Shown: in pieces, positions 25,241-35,942 of the stretch
Position numbering within the stretch: position 1 is the first letter of the stretch
How the letters are laid out: each line of letters starts with the position of its first letter
NCBI RefSeq assembly: GCF_026914265.1
Contig: NC_069132.1
Coordinates: 37,751,152 to 37,815,151, forward strand
Length of the DNA: 64,000 nucleotides
Source of the DNA: Mya arenaria
Taxonomy: Eukaryota > Mollusca > Bivalvia > Myida > Myidae
Reading direction: 5' to 3'
Position numbers and translations under genes: made by a program
The notes under the pieces: model-generated
The model's input: only the letters and a program-made list of their open reading frames with translations
Databases searched by the model: none
What the model was told of the DNA's origin: nothing

Positions 25241-28200
25241 TTAAAGGTGATTATAATTTGCGACGACTTCTGCATAAGGCGGTGGCTCCGCCACGTTGTT
25301 GCTGAGGGAAGAGCTCTGGACCATATTTCCGGTTTGAAGGGATGGCTCGTTAGAATAATTATCTCTCCCTAGTTCATAAGGTGGTGGCTTCCCTATTCTG
25401 TTTCCAGCGTCAATGACCGACTGCATATGAACGACTTGGTGGAATGACTCGCTAGAATAATTAGCTCCCGATAGCTCATATGGTGGTGGATCCTGAAACG
25501 CTATGTCGTTTCTAACGACATTGCCTGAAATGGCCTGAAGGGGCTGGAGAGGCTGGGCTCGGTTAGACTGCTGACATACGGACGCTGTTTCCGTTTGGTC
25601 TGAAAAGAATCATCAGAGAAGCATATTCGGTTTAAATAGGTGCCAGTATGTGTTATAATGTATTCAAGAATCGGTTAAAACAAATAAAATGTATGTAGGA
25701 CGAGTTTATATTAAATAGCACAACGATACTCAATCGGGTGGGATTATACTCACCGGTGTGTGCTTGTGTTCTACGTAACTTCATACAGCATATACAACAG
25801 CAAATGAAGACGAATATAATGACCAGAAGCCCGCCGATGACTCCTCCTATTTCAATGAACACAGGCCTAGTTGAATGTGGGTTGAAGTCATAATATCTGA
25901 AAATAAATACATTTATGTCTTTAAACATCCAAGACACTTGGTGTCTCTTAGACTGGCATTAATGTATTTTACATACACTTATTTTGCTATTGTTCTTAGG
26001 ATATACAATTTTATTTTCGAAATTATAAACACAATTATACAACCTCATAAATTAATTACTTTTACATTTAGCAAACAATCATTAGAGTCGGCTTAACCGA
26101 CTTAAATGGGAAAGGGTCGTAACTGATGTTTGAAAACCTCTAGCCTAATCATTTCGCATTTCTTAGTGATATGAAACTAAACGTTGTTACAGTTCACTGT
26201 TTCTGTCTTACTGTCCTGTTTTTTTTATCTTATACAGTACTGCGTTAATGCATCGCCATGCAATAAAATATAATTATGTGACAGGTTGGATTGTAACATA
26301 GTCATCTGAAATGCTTTACTGTCTGTCATGTCTTTGTTTCTATACCTTTTCTATAACTTCATGTCAGTTTTCATTTCATCGCATCACCCCGCAATTACCT
26401 ACCCCCATGCATTTCCTATATTTAATTTACTGCACTGTGACCGTTTAAACACCCGTTTTGGTTCTTAGGCACTCACACGCAGATCATATTATTACATCTG
26501 ATAGGCGCGAGCTGTCAATTGTTTATAGACAATAAATGTTATTATAATCACATATTCTGTGTTTCCAGCTATTACTTAAGATATCCCAGTAGAAGTCGTA
26601 ACAATCTCTGGCAACATGTGTACCAAGTTTCATTTGAATATCTTATAGGCTTTTTCATTTATGGCAAAGTAAACTTTGACAACACTAAGGCTATGATAAT
26701 ACCTCATTTTGACTGACACCAAAGATATGATCTCAACCTTGCCGACACCATGACAATGACAATTCCTTGACTTTGCCGACACCATGACAATGACAATATC
26801 TTGATTCGGCTGACATCATGGCAATGACAATACCTTGATTTGTCCCACAACATGGCAATGACAATATCTTGACTTGGCCAACACCAAGGCAGTGGCACTA
26901 CCTTGACTTGGCCAACACAAAGACAATAACACTATCTTGACTTGGCCGACACCATGGCTATGACAATTCATCGACTTGGTCGACACCGTGGCAATAACAA
27001 TGCCTTTTCTCGGCAAATACAAAGGCAATGGCAATTCCTTAACTTGGCCGACACCAAGGGTATGACAATACCTTGACTTGGCCGACACCATGGCAATGAC
27101 AATTCCTTGACTTGGCCGACACCATGACAATCACAACTCATTGTCTTATCGAACACCAAGGCAATTGCAATTTCGTGAATTGGCGAACACCAAGGCAATA
27201 ACTATTCCTTGTCTTGGCCGACACCATGGCAATGAAAATTCCTTGTCTTAACCGACACGATGGCAATGGTAATATCTTGACCTGGCCAACACCATGGCAA
27301 TGGCCGACACTATGGCAATGACAATTCCTTTTCTTGGCAGACATAATGTCAATGGCAATACCTTGTTTTGGCCGACACTATGACAATGATAAAACCTCGG
27401 CTTGGCCGGCACCATGACAATGAAAAAACCTTGACTTGGCCCACACCATGGCAATGACAATACATCGACTGGGCCGACACAAAGGCAATGACAATACCTC
27501 GACTTGGCCGACAAAAAGGCAATTGCCGACACCATGGCAATGACAATACCTTGACTTGGCCGACACCATGGCAATGACAATACCTTGACTTGGCCGACAC
27601 CATGGCAATGACAATACCTTGACTTGGTCCACACCATGGCAATAACAATACCTTGACTTTGCCGTCACCTTGACAACGACATACCTTGATTTGGCCGATA
27701 CCATGTCGATATCAATACCTTGTATTGGCCTACACCATGGCAATGACAATACTTTGACTAAAAATCATTTATGCAAAAAGTTCAAATGTTTAAAGGTAGC
27801 CTCAATTCTGATTTCCAGTTATTCACTGAATTATCAAAAAAAATCAGAGGACTACTTATAATGGAATGCTATGTAATACAGTAAAACTATATAATTAGAT
27901 AGTCTTTCTTTATCATTAATAGCGCGAACGCATGTTATTCTAAATATCCTCGGAACAACATATACGATTATTTTAAAAGAATCAAACTGAAACAACCTCT
28001 CACAACATTTCCAAAAGCCTGGGAAATCGTTGTCATAGCAACAACCAGTAGGGCACTTTACTCCATTCAATGATCCATCTTCGCACGTGTCATACGCACT
28101 CACTGAAAGCAAAAATACGTTCTCCCTCATTCCAAATGTTAGAACAAAGGAATCATAGAATTTCCTCCATATAATTTTGTATTAATAATATCTGTCATGT

Positions 28201-30185
28201 GTTCCCGTTCAGGATAGAAAAATACGACCCGAGGGCACCTGCGTTGCCTGGTAACGAGGCTTGCCGAGTTACCGGCTACGCAGCGTGCCCGAGGGTCGGA
28301 TTTTTCTATCCGGAACGGATACACATGATAGATATTTTTTCTAGCATACCTTATTTATTTTTTTGTGAAGAAACTGCATAACAAAAGCTCATTTTTTGTA
28401 CATTTCACCAAATAGCGCGTGCGATAATGTTTACTGACGTCATGACGCGCAGTAATTTTTATTCACTGTCAACGTCAATAAGTTCCTACGATATCAAGTC
28501 TTCGAAGGTTTATTTCGGTTTGTTGTGAAGATATATTTTTGCAAAGTTAATGTTTATGAAACTCATCTATTGAAATCTCATAATTATGGTTACTTAAAGT
28601 ATATAATAAAATATATAAAAAGTATAACGTCACAGCGCGTGACTCATCTGGCATGGGGGGATGCCAGATGGGATTTTCCAGCACGGCTGACGTCAGCGAA
28701 AATTCCTATCCGGTGTGCTAGAATAATCTGTATATCAGAAATGTGTTGTTATTAAACAAAATATTTCCAATAAAAGATAGTATATGAATAGTGTATGTTT
28801 AAACTTATTTTAGATCGGTAGAACTGGTACCTCATAATTTTAACCATATTGATTAGTGACATAACCAAAACTGATATTGTAATGAAATACATGTATTAGC
28901 ATGACGTAGCATGCCACGAAAAAGCTTGTTGACTTTTTTTGTATGTTTTTGAGAGGGGAAATGGAAAGGGGTTAGAAGGGAGGCAAGTTAATGCCGCTTT
29001 GTAAATATTATGAATTTCATGACTATATTGAACTGTCTTTGTGGAATTCTTTTGAAATTATATAACGAAGTGCTATGGCTTCCTTTATATAATCCTTTCC
29101 ACCAAATGGTGTGTTGCTTTTCAACAAAATAATGTGCAAGGTTACTTCAGCAGTGAGTGCAACCCAGTTTCGAATAAAAAACTAGAAACGAATAGTACTA
29201 TTTTCATTCGGGCGTTGCACAGAAAAATAATGAACTGTAAACACGTGGGCTTCTTTGAGGTTTGGGCAAAACCGTTCCTACAATTTTTGAATTAATGATT
29301 TCTTTCTTTTCCGGATACTGATATTTTGATTTGATAAAGAGGGTTCTTATGAGGTATCTGCAGATAACGCTGCATAACAAAGGCTTATTGGTCAAGCAAA
29401 TTCTCAAAAAAAAAGAAATATTTATATGAGTAACTACAGAAACAATGTCAGACTCGGTTAAATGACTAAGGATCAACGCTTAAGACATTTAACACAAAAA
29501 AAACAAACCAGAAACAAACCAGAAACAAAACATGGAACAACATCACAAAACTCCACAAACAACACACTAAATATATAATATATAATAAACTAGGGGTGTT
29601 TACCAATGAGTGTTAGGTACCGCTTTGGAACGGTCAATAGAATGTAAATTTACCGGGATTTACATTACTTTCAGTTTATATTAGTTTGAGGGCACAACAA
29701 GGAATACAATTCAAAGCCCTTGAAGTTTGAATAAACATGACCCTTAAATAATGCAAATATTAATTACATTGATTTCTCCTTCACCAAAACATAATAGATT
29801 GATAAAATGTTCCTTCCCTTAATTTAAATCATATTATTTTTTCAATGAATGATCTTACCAAAAGGAAACAAAACATGACCCTAAAATAATGCAATTTTTA
29901 ATCACATTGATTTCTCCTTCATTAAAATCATAATAGATTAAAAAATGTTCCTTCCTTTAATTTAAATTATTTTATTTTTTCAAGTAATGATCTTACCAAA
30001 AGGAAACAAACATGAACCTTAAATAATTCAAATTTTAAATACATTGATTTCTCCTTCACGAAAACATAATAGATTGATAAAATGTTCATTCCTTTAATTT
30101 AATTTATATTATATTTTTAATTAATTATCTTACCAATAGGAACCATCACCGCGATCCATATTGTAAAATATAAACAATCCACCAT
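25241..30185 (-). CDS. Shisa-like/STMC6 single-pass membrane protein with PPPY tail, paralogue B
   Basis: Exons 30185-30134, 28102-27997, 25896-25754 and 25599-25241 (52+106+143+359 nt, 219 residues). Splice sites and phases are the same as in A. The signal peptide reads MVDCLYFTIWIAVMVPI, and the ectodomain keeps all six cysteines (CPTGCC in place of CSAGCC). The transmembrane exon is one Lys codon shorter (CCMKLRRT). Three PPPY motifs are in the tail. Intron 3 is only 154 bp against 1,347 bp in A, from a deletion of about 1.2 kb. Intron 2 holds about 30 units of the 34-bp minisatellite and intron 1 a copy of the foldback element. A second, identical first exon lies 4,668 bp upstream. Likely role as in A: an ER/Golgi or plasma-membrane adaptor that recruits WW-domain proteins. 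Confidence 0.8.
26735..27762. repeat. 34-bp minisatellite in intron 2 of paralogue B (about 30 units)
   Basis: Same unit and intron position as the array in A, with a well-homogenised stretch at about 27,535-27,650 where successive units are almost identical. Minus-strand frames stay open for up to 129 codons, but this is intronic repeat DNA. Confidence 0.9.
28187..28724. mobile_element. Foldback/MITE-like insertion in intron 1 of paralogue B
   Basis: Same insertion site, flanks (AAT) and hairpin as the copy at 9449-9981, and absent from paralogue C. It was therefore inherited from the common ancestor of A and B after C split off, unless C lost it. Confidence 0.75.
29725..30130. repeat. 137-bp tandem repeats carrying exon-1 donor remnants
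   Basis: Three units starting near 29,733, 29,870 and 30,007, each with ACATGACCCTTAAATAATGC, a TTTCTCCTTCAC block and an end (TCTTACCAAAAGG in the first two) that in complement is CCTTTTG|GTAAGA, i.e. the last bases of exon 1 plus its splice donor. The array ends in the complete exon 1. Repeated in duplication copy 2 at about 34,393-34,798. Confidence 0.7.
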
Positions 30186-30543
30186 TTTGTTTAAACATTC
30201 ACCAAACGATGTACATGTACGTCGTATCTATCATAACTTCCTGAATACTACCTGACTGTGAAAGACCTTTTGCAGTCATTATAAAACAATTTGGAATAAA
30301 AACTTATTGTCCCATTTTATAAAAATACAAAAAGCGTAAATCGATTTAAGTATCTTATTTCATTTTACTTAATGGTTCAATGAAAAAAGATTGCTCCAAA
30401 ATAGTTGATCGCGATTATTTGGAATATGAAGTTTCTTTACACTCTCTTAACCTTTTTAAATTGGGAACTTTGGGTAATTTATGAGAAAGCAGAAGAGAAG
30501 TGTCCTTATATTGACTATGTTATTAGGACTCAAAACATAAGTT

Positions 30544-31003
30544 TTGCCCTGTTTAAAGGCGCAATGCCAAGGCTCTGTTTAAATGTACAAATCAAAGTCC
30601 CTGTTCGAGGCACAAGTCAAAGGTTCTGTTGAAAGACACAAGACCAAGCCCTTTATGAAGGCACCATTCAAAGTCCCTGTTTAACGATGCAAGGCTTAGG
30701 CTATGTTTAAAAGAACAAGCCAGAGGCCATTTATAAAGGCACACGACCAAACCCTTTATAAAGGCACCATTCAAAGTCCCTGTTTAAAGGCGCAATACAA
30801 AGGCTCTGTTAAGATGCACAATAAAAAAAAACTGTTTAAAGGTACGAGCAAAAGGTCCTGTTAATAGACACAAACCAACAATTCTGTTAATAGGCACCAG
30901 ACAAAAGTCCTGTTTTAAGGCACAAGACAAAACCACTATTTACAATTCACTAGACAAACGCTCTGTTTTAGTCAAATGACAAAGCCCTAATTGAAGGCAC
31001 AAC
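30544..31003. repeat. 26-bp minisatellite (CCTGTTTAAAGGC family), duplication copy 1
   Basis: Degenerate units of about 26 bp around CCTGTTTAAAGGCACAAG. Its counterpart in copy 2 is at 35,212-35,671, and a much larger one lies in unit C. Confidence 0.8.
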
Positions 31004-31083
31004 ATCCAACTCTAAGTCTATACAAACGTTAAAAGTTGAAGTGCCTTATTTAAGTGTATAAACAGTATACCGGTTTTATCAAT

Positions 31084-31275
31084 TAGCGCACCAGTGGTTA
31101 GTACACACGCTTCTCTCAAAGGCAATCTGGGTTCGATTCTCGGCCTGGGCTCAGTGAGTTTGGTTAGTGGTCAACAAGCCGGACAAGTGGTTTGTTTACG
31201 GGAACTTTTTGCCCGCCGACCACACAAGGCCACACTCTCGCGCAATTGGTAATCGAACCACCGAGAGTGACTTAG
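31084..31275 (+). repeat. tRNA-derived SINE, duplication copy 1
   Basis: The head has an A box (GTGGTTAGTACAC) and a B box (GGTTCGATTC, 31130-31139) at tRNA spacing, with a CTCTCAA anticodon-like loop resembling tRNA-Glu. It is followed by a non-tRNA body ending CCACCGAGAGTGACTTAG. It is not a functional tRNA because the acceptor stem does not close. Confidence 0.65.
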
Positions 31276-33800
31276 TATAAGTTATCATAACTTTAATCAC
31301 AATCGTTGTAAATTATATGATATTTAAACTAAACAAAGACGAGGTTGCAAACGCTATTTCAGACTAGGTTTCACGGCTCATATAGTGTGAGGATGCCTAA
31401 GGGAAAAACTTTGAGAGACTATACAAGACATTTTTGCCAAACAAAGCTATCACGGTCTCGCGATGTTTTTCACTATTCAAGTTAAATATCGTCGTGTATC
31501 GAAAGCAATAGAAAACTTAAACATGTTTTTCTTTATCCATTTGTATTATGGCTTACTGCCAATTTTTCCAGTAGTAATCTATTATTTAAAGAAGCTTTCA
31601 ATACACAGGCATAGATAATTGCTATGTTTATGAATAACTTGAATATATTGAACTGTCTTTATGTATTTGTTTTAAAATGTTATGACTAAGTGTTTTGACT
31701 TCTTTTTTATAATGTGAGATAATATTTGGAAATGTATCCACCAAATATCTTTTGCTATTTAGCCAAATAATGTGCAACGGCACTTCAGCAGTAAGCGCAA
31801 ACCAGGTCCAAATAACTTGTAGCGAATGTTACTATTTAAATTCGGGTCGTTGCACAGAAAGATCCCACATTTTTATCACGTGGGCTACTTTGAGGTTGGG
31901 GTAAAACTGTTTCTACAAATTTTGTATTAGTTAACTTATTTCTTTCTTTTCCGGATAGCGCTATTTTGATTTGATACATAGAGGATATTTGTTTATTTCA
32001 GTGTAAGATCGAATTTTATTTCACGAGTGTCATAGAAAAACATATTTCGGTCGACAATTGCGGATAATCATCATATAGTTTTTCTATTATCACGAATGGA
32101 ATAAAATACGATCTGTTTCTTTTATGCTTGTTTTCCTAGTTTTATAGAATATTAATTTATTTTCTAAATTACCTCTTTTTTTAAAAAAAGAGTGTAATTA
32201 CGCTGCTACCCGTGGGGCACCCCTCATGCAAAATTTTAGCTGTCAATTTTCTATTTCCTGTTTGTTGAGACAGAGTTCTCTGATAATCTGTTTTATAGTT
32301 TATCATTCCCTCGTTTTTAGTGCAAAGATTTTATAACCAGTTAAAAATGAAGTTTTATAAGTGCATCCTTGTTCCAAAAATAACGAAAACAATATTATTT
32401 TAAGCATGGTATGAATACATAACCAAATTACTACGCCGCCAAAACAATTGCAGATAATCATTGGATATAAAAGAATTTTCTTAGTTTAAGAGTGTGTTTC
32501 ATGATACATGGATATTCAGTCATATTACTGGCAGAGACAAGTCTGTTTGCTTCCAGACAGGTCTATTTCCAGGTGATAATGAGGACCACGCTAGTCTGTT
32601 GACAAATTTTTAGGCGCGGGTGGTGTGAAAATAACAGTAAATCTGTTTTGTGAATTTTCCGGGGAGTTCGTATTACGTATTACAACGACAAACAGTTAAA
32701 AATACATTTGAACGATGATATAACATTATATTAATTTTCGAACAGTTGTTTTTGTATGTAATTTGTTTGGTATGAAAGCAAACGTTCAAACATTCAGCTT
32801 CAAGATCAAGAGAACGTTTAAAAAACGGGTAACCATTTTTCTAATAAACAGTAAGTTATTAATTGCCAAATATATCTATATATAAAATGATTTAACTTTT
32901 CTTTAAATTTCAAATACTTTATTTGCAAACATTTCTGTTTCAAAAGGGAAGTGTTCAGAACAGAACGTCTGTTTTAATCAAGAAGAAGTAACTACAATGG
33001 ATTCAAAAAGTAATGATGAAAGTTGATATTTGCACTTCTTATTTTGCACTGAAAATATTAAATTGATATTTTCACTGTTGTTTTTTTCACTGAAAACCTC
33101 CATATTTTATCGAAAAGCATGAAAGAAAGAAGGTTCTTATGTGGTATATTCAAATAACGCTGCCTTACAAAGGCTTATTGATCCAGCAAAATCTCCTAAA
33201 ATATTTTTTATGAAAAACTAAAGAAACAAGAACAGTAGTTGAAAGATAAAACATAACATCCGTTTTATGACACAGGGTAAACTCCAAACACAAATCAGGA
33301 CCAGGGAACACCATCACGAAACCTCACATACAACCTACTATACACATAATATACAATAACACTAGATGTGCTTATCAAGTATTATTAGGTTCCGTGTTGG
33401 AACGGTAAAAAGTAGATTTACTGCAGGTCATTATAAAACATTTTAGAATAACAACTTATTGTCCCTTTTTATGAAAATACAATGAGCGTTAGGCGATTTA
33501 AATATCTTATTTCATTTTTCTAAATGGTTCACTAAAATAAGATAGCTCCGTAACAGTTTATCGCGATCATTTGGAAAAAAAATGTTTCTTTAAAATCTGC
33601 AAACCTTTTTAAATTGGAAATATTGCGTAATTTATACGAAAGCAGCAAAGAAGTGTTCTTATAAAACCCCTTCTTCTTCTTATAATAGCTGCAGTACGTT
33701 TTGATCTTTTATATACAGTCTTAAGTACATGTTGAAATAAGAATCATCCCCAAGCAATAAATTTTTAGGTGTATCTTTATCATTTCAATGATTCAGGTCT
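31276..33800. other. Non-coding part of the 4.67-kb duplication
   Basis: AT-rich with no gene recognised. It includes a 20-bp palindrome of seven T and seven A at 32173-32192 (eight and eight in copy 2, near 36,841), and a dispersed AAAACTACAGAAACAAG repeat near 33,210. Confidence 0.5.
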
Positions 33801-33814
33801 TAATATAGACCTCT

Positions 33815-34075
33815 ATGACAGGGGGGTGCAACACAACTCTTTATGAGGGAGAGGTGTACCTCTTAACATAGAGATATACCTCTAATTGATTATTTAGATC
33901 TTCACATCTAAATATAGGGATGCACCTCTAATTGATTATTTGAATCTGCACTTCTTAATACAGAGATGCACCTTTAATTGATTATTAAGATCTGCACTTC
34001 TTAATAAAGAGATGCACCTCTTCATTGAGGAGAGATGAATCTCTACATTTAGAGGTGCACCTTTAGTTTATACAT
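33815..34075. repeat. 46-bp tandem repeat (duplication copy 1)
   Basis: About four imperfect units of the GATGCACCTCTAATT repeat also seen at 12,500-12,775. The equivalent in copy 2 is at about 38,485-38,745. Confidence 0.7.
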
Positions 34076-34801
34076 ATCAGCCAGTAAATGGGGACATTTG
34101 ACCAGTACGTCTTCCTTTAAAGTTAATATTTTATTTCCCTTATCAACGCTTAAGACACTGAACACAAAAAACAAACCAGAAACAAACCAGAAACAAAACA
34201 TGGAACAACATCACAAAACTCCACAAACAACACACTAAATATATAATATATAATAAACTAGGGGTGTTTATCAATGAGTGTTAGGTACCGCTTTGGAACG
34301 GTCAATAGAATGTAAATTTACCGGGATTTACATTACTTTCAGTTTATATTAGTTTGAGGGCACAACAAGGAATACAATTCAAAGCCCTTGAAGTTTGAAT
34401 AAACATGACCCTTAAATAATGCAAATATTAATTACATTGATTTCTCCTTCACCAAACATAATAGATTGATAAAATGTTCCTTCCCTTAATTTAAATCATA
34501 TTATTTTTTCAATGAATGATCTTACCAAAAGGAAACAAAACATGACCCTAAAATAATGCAATTTTTAATCACATTGATTTCTCCTTCATTAAAATCATAA
34601 TAGATTAAAAAATGTTCCTTCCTTTAATTTAAATTATTTTATTTTTTCAAGTAATGATCTTACCAAAAGGAAACAAAACATGACCCTTAAATAATTCAAA
34701 TTTTAAATACATTGATTTCTCCTTCACGAAAACATAATAGATTGATAAAATGTTCATTCCTTTAATTTAATTTATATTATATTTTTAATTAATTATCTTA
34801 C

Positions 34802-34853
34802 CAATAGGAACCATCACCGCGATCCATATTGTAAAATATAAACAATCCACCAT
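34802..34853 (-). CDS. Alternative first exon of paralogue B (distal copy)
   Basis: Identical to the proximal first exon (30134-30185), with the same G|GTAAGATAATT donor and upstream dyad. It lies in the second copy of the 4.67-kb duplication and could act as a second promoter or initiation exon, about 6.7 kb from exon 2. Confidence 0.55.
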
Positions 34854-35211
34854 TTTGTTTAAACATTCACCAAACGATGTACATGTACGTCGTATCTATC
34901 ATAACTTCCTGCATACTACCTGACTGTGAAATACCTATTGCAGTCATTATAAAACAATTTGGAATAAAAACTTATTGTCCCATTTTATAAAAATACAAAA
35001 AGCGTAAATCGATTTAAGTATCTTATTTCATTTTACTTAATGGTTCAATGAAAAGAGATTGCTCCAAAATAGTTGATCGCGATTATTTGGAATATGAAGT
35101 TTCTTTACACTCTCTTAACCTTTTTAAATTGGAAACTTTGGGTAATTTATGAGAAAGCAGAAGAGAAGTGTCCTTATATTGACTATGTTATTAGGACTCA
35201 AAACATAAGTT

Positions 35212-35671
35212 TTGCCCTGTTTAAAGGCGCAATGCCAAGGCTCTGTTTAAAGGTACAAATCAAAGGCCCTGTTCGAGGCACAAGCCAAAGGTTCTGTTGA
35301 AAGACACAAGACCAAACCCTTTATGAAGGCACCATTCAAAGTCCCTGTTTAACGATGCAAGGCTTAGGCTATGTTTAAAAGAACAAGCCAGGGGCCCTTT
35401 ATAAAGGCACACGACCAAACCCTTTATAAAAGCACCATTCAAAGTCCCTGTTTAAAGGCGCAATGCAAAGGCTCTGTTAAGATGCACAATAAAAAAAACT
35501 GTTTAAAGGTACGAGCAAAAGGTCCTGTTTATAGACACAAACCAAAAATTCTGTTAATAGGCACCAGACAAAAGCCCTGTTTTAAGGCACAAGACAAAAC
35601 CACTATTTACAATTCACTAGACAAACGCCCTGTTTTAGTCAAATGACAAAGCCCTAATTGAAGGCACAACA
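35212..35671. repeat. 26-bp minisatellite, duplication copy 2
   Basis: Second copy of the array at 30,544-31,003, with very few differences. Confidence 0.8.
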
Positions 35672-35750
35672 TCCAACTCTAAGTCTATACAAACGTTAAA
35701 AGTTGAAGTGCCTTATTTAAGTGTATAAACAGTATACCGGTTTTATCAAT

Positions 35751-35942
35751 TAGCGCAACAGTGGTTAGTACACACGCTTCTCTCAAAGGCAATCTGGGTT
35801 CGATTCTCGGCCTGGGCTCAGTGAGTTTGGTTAGTGGTCAACAAGCCGGACAAGTGGTTTGTTTACGGGAACTTTTTGCCCGCCGACCACACAAGGCCAC
35901 ACTCTCGCGCAATTGGTAATCGAACCACCGAGAGTGACTTAG
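35751..35942 (+). repeat. tRNA-derived SINE, duplication copy 2
   Basis: Same element as at 31,084-31,275, carried along in the tandem duplication rather than inserted independently. Confidence 0.65.

Larger units (their letters stand above)
29472..34141. repeat. 4.67-kb tandem duplication, copy 1
   Basis: Begins at ATCAACGCTTAAGACA and runs to the same motif at 34142. By eye only scattered single-base differences and one- or two-base indels separate it from copy 2. It contains 137-bp repeats, exon 1 of paralogue B, the 26-bp minisatellite, a tRNA-derived SINE and the 46-bp repeat. Confidence 0.85.

Noticed and set aside
27997..28130. Start codon MRENVFLLS directly in front of the six-cysteine exon
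   Set aside because: It overlaps a strong acceptor (TTTTGCTTTCAG), is not kept as ATG in paralogue C, and the separate first exon provides a better signal peptide in the right phase.
31084..31160. Functional tRNA-Glu gene
   Set aside because: A and B boxes are present, but the acceptor and anticodon stems do not pair properly and the body continues as a SINE.
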